Origin: Burkholderiaceae bacterium
GTDB lineage: Bacteria > Pseudomonadota > Gammaproteobacteria > Burkholderiales > Burkholderiaceae_D
Direction: 5' to 3'
Assembly (NCBI GenBank): GCA_014379395.1
Contig: JACMLV010000834.1
Location: 1 to 8,402 of the forward strand
DNA: 8,402 nt
Shown here: piece after piece, positions 5,968 to 8,402 of the stretch
Layout of the letters: each line of letters starts with the position of its first letter
How positions within the stretch are numbered: position 1 is the stretch's first letter
Notes under the pieces: generated by a model
The model's input: only the letters and a program-made list of their open reading frames with translations
Told to the model about the DNA's origin: nothing
Database searches by the model: none
Position numbers and translations under genes: made by a program

Positions 5968-7161
5968 ATGAAAATTCAAAATCCGAAACCGATCGACTGG
6001 CACTTCGCCGCCCGCGCCGAACAGCTGCAAAGCTCCTTCATCCGCGAAATCCTGAAAATCACGCAGCAGCCGGAGATCATCTCGTTCGCCGGCGGCCTGC
6101 CCTCGCCGGCCACCTTCCCGGTCGACGAGATGAAAGCCGCCTTCGACAAGGTGCTGACCAACAATGGCAAGGTCGCGCTGCAATACGGCCCGACCGACGG
6201 CTACCTGCCGCTGCGCCAGTGGGTGGCCGACTCGCTCTCGCTGGACAACGCAAAAATCGCGCCGGAACAGGTGCTGATGGTGTCGGGCTCGCAGCAAGCG
6301 CTCGACCTGCTGGGCAAGGTCCTGATCGACGAAGGCAGCCGCGTGCTGGTCGAAACCCCGAGCTACCTGGGCGCGCTGCAAGCGTTCTCGGTCTACCAGC
6401 CCGAATTCGTCTCGGTCGAAACCGACGAGCATGGCCTGGTGCCCAAGTCGATCGACCCGGTCGCCGACGGCGCGCGCCTGCTGTACGCGCTGCCGAACTT
6501 CCAGAACCCGACCGGGCGCACCCTGTCCGTCGAGCGCCGCCTGGAGCTGGTCGAAACCTGCGAACGCCACGGCCTGCCGCTGATCGAGGACGATCCGTAC
6601 GGCGCGCTCAGCTACAACGGCGAACCGCTGCCGAAGATGCTGACCATGAACCCGGATGGCGTCATCTACATGGGCTCCTTCTCCAAGGTGCTCACGCCCG
6701 GCATCCGCCTCGGCTACGTGGTGGCGCCGGCGCCGCTGGTGCGCCGCCTGGAACTGGCCAAGCAGGCGGCCGACCTGCACACTTCCCAGTTGACGCAGAT
6801 GGTGGTGCACGAAGTGGTCAAGGACGGCTTCCTGCAAGGCCACATCCCGACCATCCGCACCCTGTACGGCAACCAGTGCCAGGCCATGCTCGACGCGATG
6901 ACCGAGTTCTTCCCGGCCGGCGTCAGCTGGACCAAGCCCGAAGGCGGCATGTTCATCTGGGTCACCCTGCCCAAGCACATCGACGCCATGAAGCTGCTCG
7001 ACCAGGCCATCGCCAACAAGGTCGCCTTCGTGCCCGGCGCGCCGTTCTACGCCAACGACCCGGCCACCAACACGCTGCGCCTGTCCTTCGTCACCGTGCC
7101 GCCGGAGCGCATCCGCGAGGGCATCGCGATCCTCGGCAAACTGATCGCCGCGCTGGTTTAA
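5968..7161 (+). CDS. PLP-dependent class I/II aminotransferase (LysN/2-aminoadipate transaminase-like)
   Basis: This 397-residue protein is full length for a fold-type I aminotransferase. Landmarks in order: FAGGLPSPATFP near residues 35-50; SGSQQALDLLGKVL (phosphate-binding helix); LPNFQNPTG with Asn180; IEDDPYG (206-212), whose Asp and Tyr211 contact the cofactor; GSFSKVLTPGIRLGY with Schiff-base Lys240 and Arg247; and LRLSF with Arg371 for the substrate alpha-carboxylate. There is no N-terminal winged-helix domain, so it is an enzyme, not a MocR regulator. The closest recognisable group is the LysN / alpha-aminoadipate or broad-specificity amino-acid aminotransferases; the exact substrate is not readable. 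It starts 2 nt after the RidA-family stop with no separate strong ribosome site, implying translational coupling in a two-gene operon ending at the hairpins 7192-7264. Confidence 0.93.
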   Translation: MKIQNPKPIDWHFAARAEQLQSSFIREILKITQQPEIISFAGGLPSPATFPVDEMKAAFDKVLTNNGKVALQYGPTDGYLPLRQWVADSLSLDNAKIAPEQVLMVSGSQQALDLLGKVLIDEGSRVLVETPSYLGALQAFSVYQPEFVSVETDEHGLVPKSIDPVADGARLLYALPNFQNPTGRTLSVERRLELVETCERHGLPLIEDDPYGALSYNGEPLPKMLTMNPDGVIYMGSFSKVLTPGIRLGYVVAPAPLVRRLELAKQAADLHTSQLTQMVVHEVVKDGFLQGHIPTIRTLYGNQCQAMLDAMTEFFPAGVSWTKPEGGMFIWVTLPKHIDAMKLLDQAIANKVAFVPGAPFYANDPATNTLRLSFVTVPPERIREGIAILGKLIAALV

Positions 7162-7185
7162 GCCACTAAGCTTAAGCCACTAAGC
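7158..7185. repeat. Perfect 14-bp tandem duplication across the aminotransferase stop codon
   Basis: TTAAGCCACTAAGC at 7158-7171 is repeated exactly at 7172-7185. The first unit contains the aminotransferase stop TAA (7159-7161). The second places stops in another frame because 14 is not a multiple of three. It looks like a recent slippage duplication; no function is evident. Confidence 0.9.
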
Positions 7186-7191
7186 CGCCCA

Positions 7192-7264
7192 CGCAAGGCC
7201 CGCCGTTTCCCTGATCGGGACGGCGGGCCTTGCGCATTTCGGGGCGCATTTTTGCGCGTTTTTT
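7192..7264 (+). terminator. Tandem terminator hairpins after the aminotransferase
   Basis: The first hairpin has perfectly complementary 15-nt arms at 7192-7206 and 7220-7234 (CGCAAGGCCCGCCGT and its complement), with CCC/GGG pairing possible inside the loop, but no T-run. A second, small hairpin follows: GCGCA (7244-7248), TTTT loop, TGCGC (7253-7257), then G and six T (7259-7264), a classical intrinsic terminator. Together they should isolate the ridA-like operon from amn. Confidence 0.88.
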
Positions 7265-7295
7265 GCCCGCGCCAGCAGGCAAGCGGACGCTCCCT

Positions 7296-7301
7296 TACAA
7301 T
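7296..7301 (+). promoter_or_regulatory. -10 box of amn
   Basis: TACAAT lies 28 nt before the amn start codon and 31 nt after the terminator T-run, so amn has its own promoter. No good -35 hexamer is seen 16-18 nt upstream, and no clear Pho box is visible. Confidence 0.5.
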
Positions 7302-7318
7302 AGGCCATCGAGACCAAC

Positions 7319-7323
7319 AGGAG
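7319..7323 (+). promoter_or_regulatory. amn ribosome binding site
   Basis: AGGAG lies 6 nt before the ATG at 7330, the best Shine-Dalgarno site in the window, and fixes the amn start. Confidence 0.8.
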
Positions 7324-7329
7324 TGATCC

Positions 7330-8402
7330 ATGCACAGCACGCCCACCATCGCCCCTGCCCGCTTCGACGACGCCGAAAGCGCGCTCGCCCAAGTCCAAGC
7401 CATCTACCGCAACAGCATCGGCCACCTGCGCGACTCGCTGCAGCGCTTCGTCGCCGGCGAACGCCTGCCGGGCCGGGTGCGCGCCTGCTACCCGTACGTG
7501 CGGATTCAAACCAACACCGTCGCCTGCGCCGAGTCGCCGCTGTCGTACGGCTTCGTGGCCGGCCCCGGCCAGTTCGAAACCACGCTGACCCGGCCCGACC
7601 TGTTCGCCGGCTACTACCTTGAACAATTCACCCTGCTGCTGAAGAACCACAGCCGCAAGCAAACCGTGCAGCTTGAAATCGGCGTCAGCGCGCAGCCGAT
7701 CCCGGTGCACTTCTCGTTCGCCGAACACGACCACATCGAAGGCAGCATGACGCCGGCGCGCCGGATGGCCATGCGCGACCTGTTCGACCTGCCGGACCTG
7801 TCGGCGATGGACGACGGCATCGCCAACGGCACCAAGGAATGCGGCCCGGACGAGCCGCAGCCGCTGTCGCTGTTCACCGGGCCGCGGGTCGACTACTCGC
7901 TGCAACGGCTGCGCCACTACAGCGGCACCGCGCCGGAGCACTTCCAGCACTTCGTCCTGTTCACCAACTACCAGTTCTACATCGACGAATTCGTGCGCCT
8001 CGGGCACGAGATCATGCAGCGCCGGCCCGACCCGCACGCGCCCGGCGAGCAGGACCAATACATCGCCTTCGTCGAGCCGGGCAACGTCGTCACGCGCCGG
8101 GTCGGCCATGCCGCGCTGACGGGCGACGAGCTGGGCGCGGCGCCGCCGCGGCTGCCGCAGATGCCGGCCTACCACCTGATCCACCCCGGCCATGGCGGCA
8201 TCACCATGGTGAACATCGGCGTCGGCCCGTCCAACGCCAAGACGATCACCGACCACATCTCGGAGCTCAGACCGCATGCCTGGATCATGCTCGGGCATTG
8301 CGCCGGGCTGAGGAACAGCCAGGAACTCGGCGACTACGTCCTCGCCCACGCCTACGTCCGCGAGGACCACGTGCTCGATGCCGACCTCCCGGTGACGGTG
8401 CC
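7330..8402 (+). CDS. amn: AMP nucleosidase, 3' end beyond the window
   Basis: An uninterrupted frame of 357 codons begins at the ATG after AGGAG and runs off the window; the E. coli protein is 484 residues, so about three quarters is present. The enzyme hydrolyses AMP to adenine and ribose 5-phosphate in the cytosol, controlling the adenylate pool. Family-typical stretches include RPDLFAGYYLEQFTLLL, PLSLFTGPRVDYSLQRLRHY, HFQHFVLFTNYQFYIDEFVR, ITMVNIGVGPSNAKTITDH (291-309), MLGHCAGLRNSQELGDYVLA and AYVREDHVLDADLP near the cut. The N-terminal AMN domain is complete and the C-terminal nucleoside-phosphorylase-like catalytic domain has just begun; its catalytic acidic region lies outside the window. 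A 396-codon minus-strand ORF over the same DNA is a GC-rich shadow. It is a separate transcription unit by its -10 box and the upstream terminators. Confidence 0.97.
   Translation, partial: MHSTPTIAPARFDDAESALAQVQAIYRNSIGHLRDSLQRFVAGERLPGRVRACYPYVRIQTNTVACAESPLSYGFVAGPGQFETTLTRPDLFAGYYLEQFTLLLKNHSRKQTVQLEIGVSAQPIPVHFSFAEHDHIEGSMTPARRMAMRDLFDLPDLSAMDDGIANGTKECGPDEPQPLSLFTGPRVDYSLQRLRHYSGTAPEHFQHFVLFTNYQFYIDEFVRLGHEIMQRRPDPHAPGEQDQYIAFVEPGNVVTRRVGHAALTGDELGAAPPRLPQMPAYHLIHPGHGGITMVNIGVGPSNAKTITDHISELRPHAWIMLGHCAGLRNSQELGDYVLAHAYVREDHVLDADLPVTV

Noticed and set aside
7180..8370. 396-codon minus-strand ORF opposite amn, plus other long antisense ORFs (253-960, 4394-5398, 5962-6978)
   Set aside because: All overlap recognised genes in shadow frames, with Arg/Ala/Val/Gly-rich translations and no family motifs.

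Overview
The window looks like ordinary chromosome from a GC-rich betaproteobacterium, most likely Oxalobacteraceae (Massilia/Duganella/Janthinobacterium-type). This rests on the high GC with G/C-biased third codon positions, TACAAT-type -10 boxes, a chemoreceptor-like protein ending in KLVKYFD, and overall protein character; genus is inference. No mobile element, CRISPR array, toxin-antitoxin pair or defence system is visible.

Layout: (1) 1-1001 (+), the 3' part of an MCP-like membrane protein that has a TM helix and HAMP but no recognisable CheA/CheW-coupling tip. (2) 1002-1275, the most structured stretch: a duplicated gene junction (MCP 3' end, terminator, htpG 3' end) present twice, with a 73-nt inverted repeat of two REP hairpins (REPIN-like) between the copies. 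(3) 1276-3201 (-), htpG (bacterial Hsp90), with a textbook sigma-32 promoter at 3242-3269 and a strong terminator at 1209-1250. (4) 3431-5377 (+), a TPR/GT41 (SPINDLY/O-GlcNAc-transferase-like) protein. (5) 5504-5965 and 5968-7161 (+), a RidA-family protein and a PLP-dependent aminotransferase separated by 2 nt, behind a TACAAT -10 box. (6) 7158-7264, a perfect 14-bp tandem repeat covering the aminotransferase stop, then two consecutive hairpins, the second with a T-run. (7) 7330-8402 (+), the first 357 codons of AMP nucleosidase (amn), running off the window.

The clearest functional unit is ridA-like plus aminotransferase: Rid proteins hydrolyse reactive enamine/imine intermediates released by PLP enzymes, which fits translational coupling. 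The other genes look like independent transcription units: htpG is heat-shock controlled, amn has its own promoter, and the GT41 gene is an orphan with no visible acceptor protein nearby. I do not see an undescribed multi-gene system. The items most worth following up are the duplicated junction with its REPIN, and the tip-less chemoreceptor.
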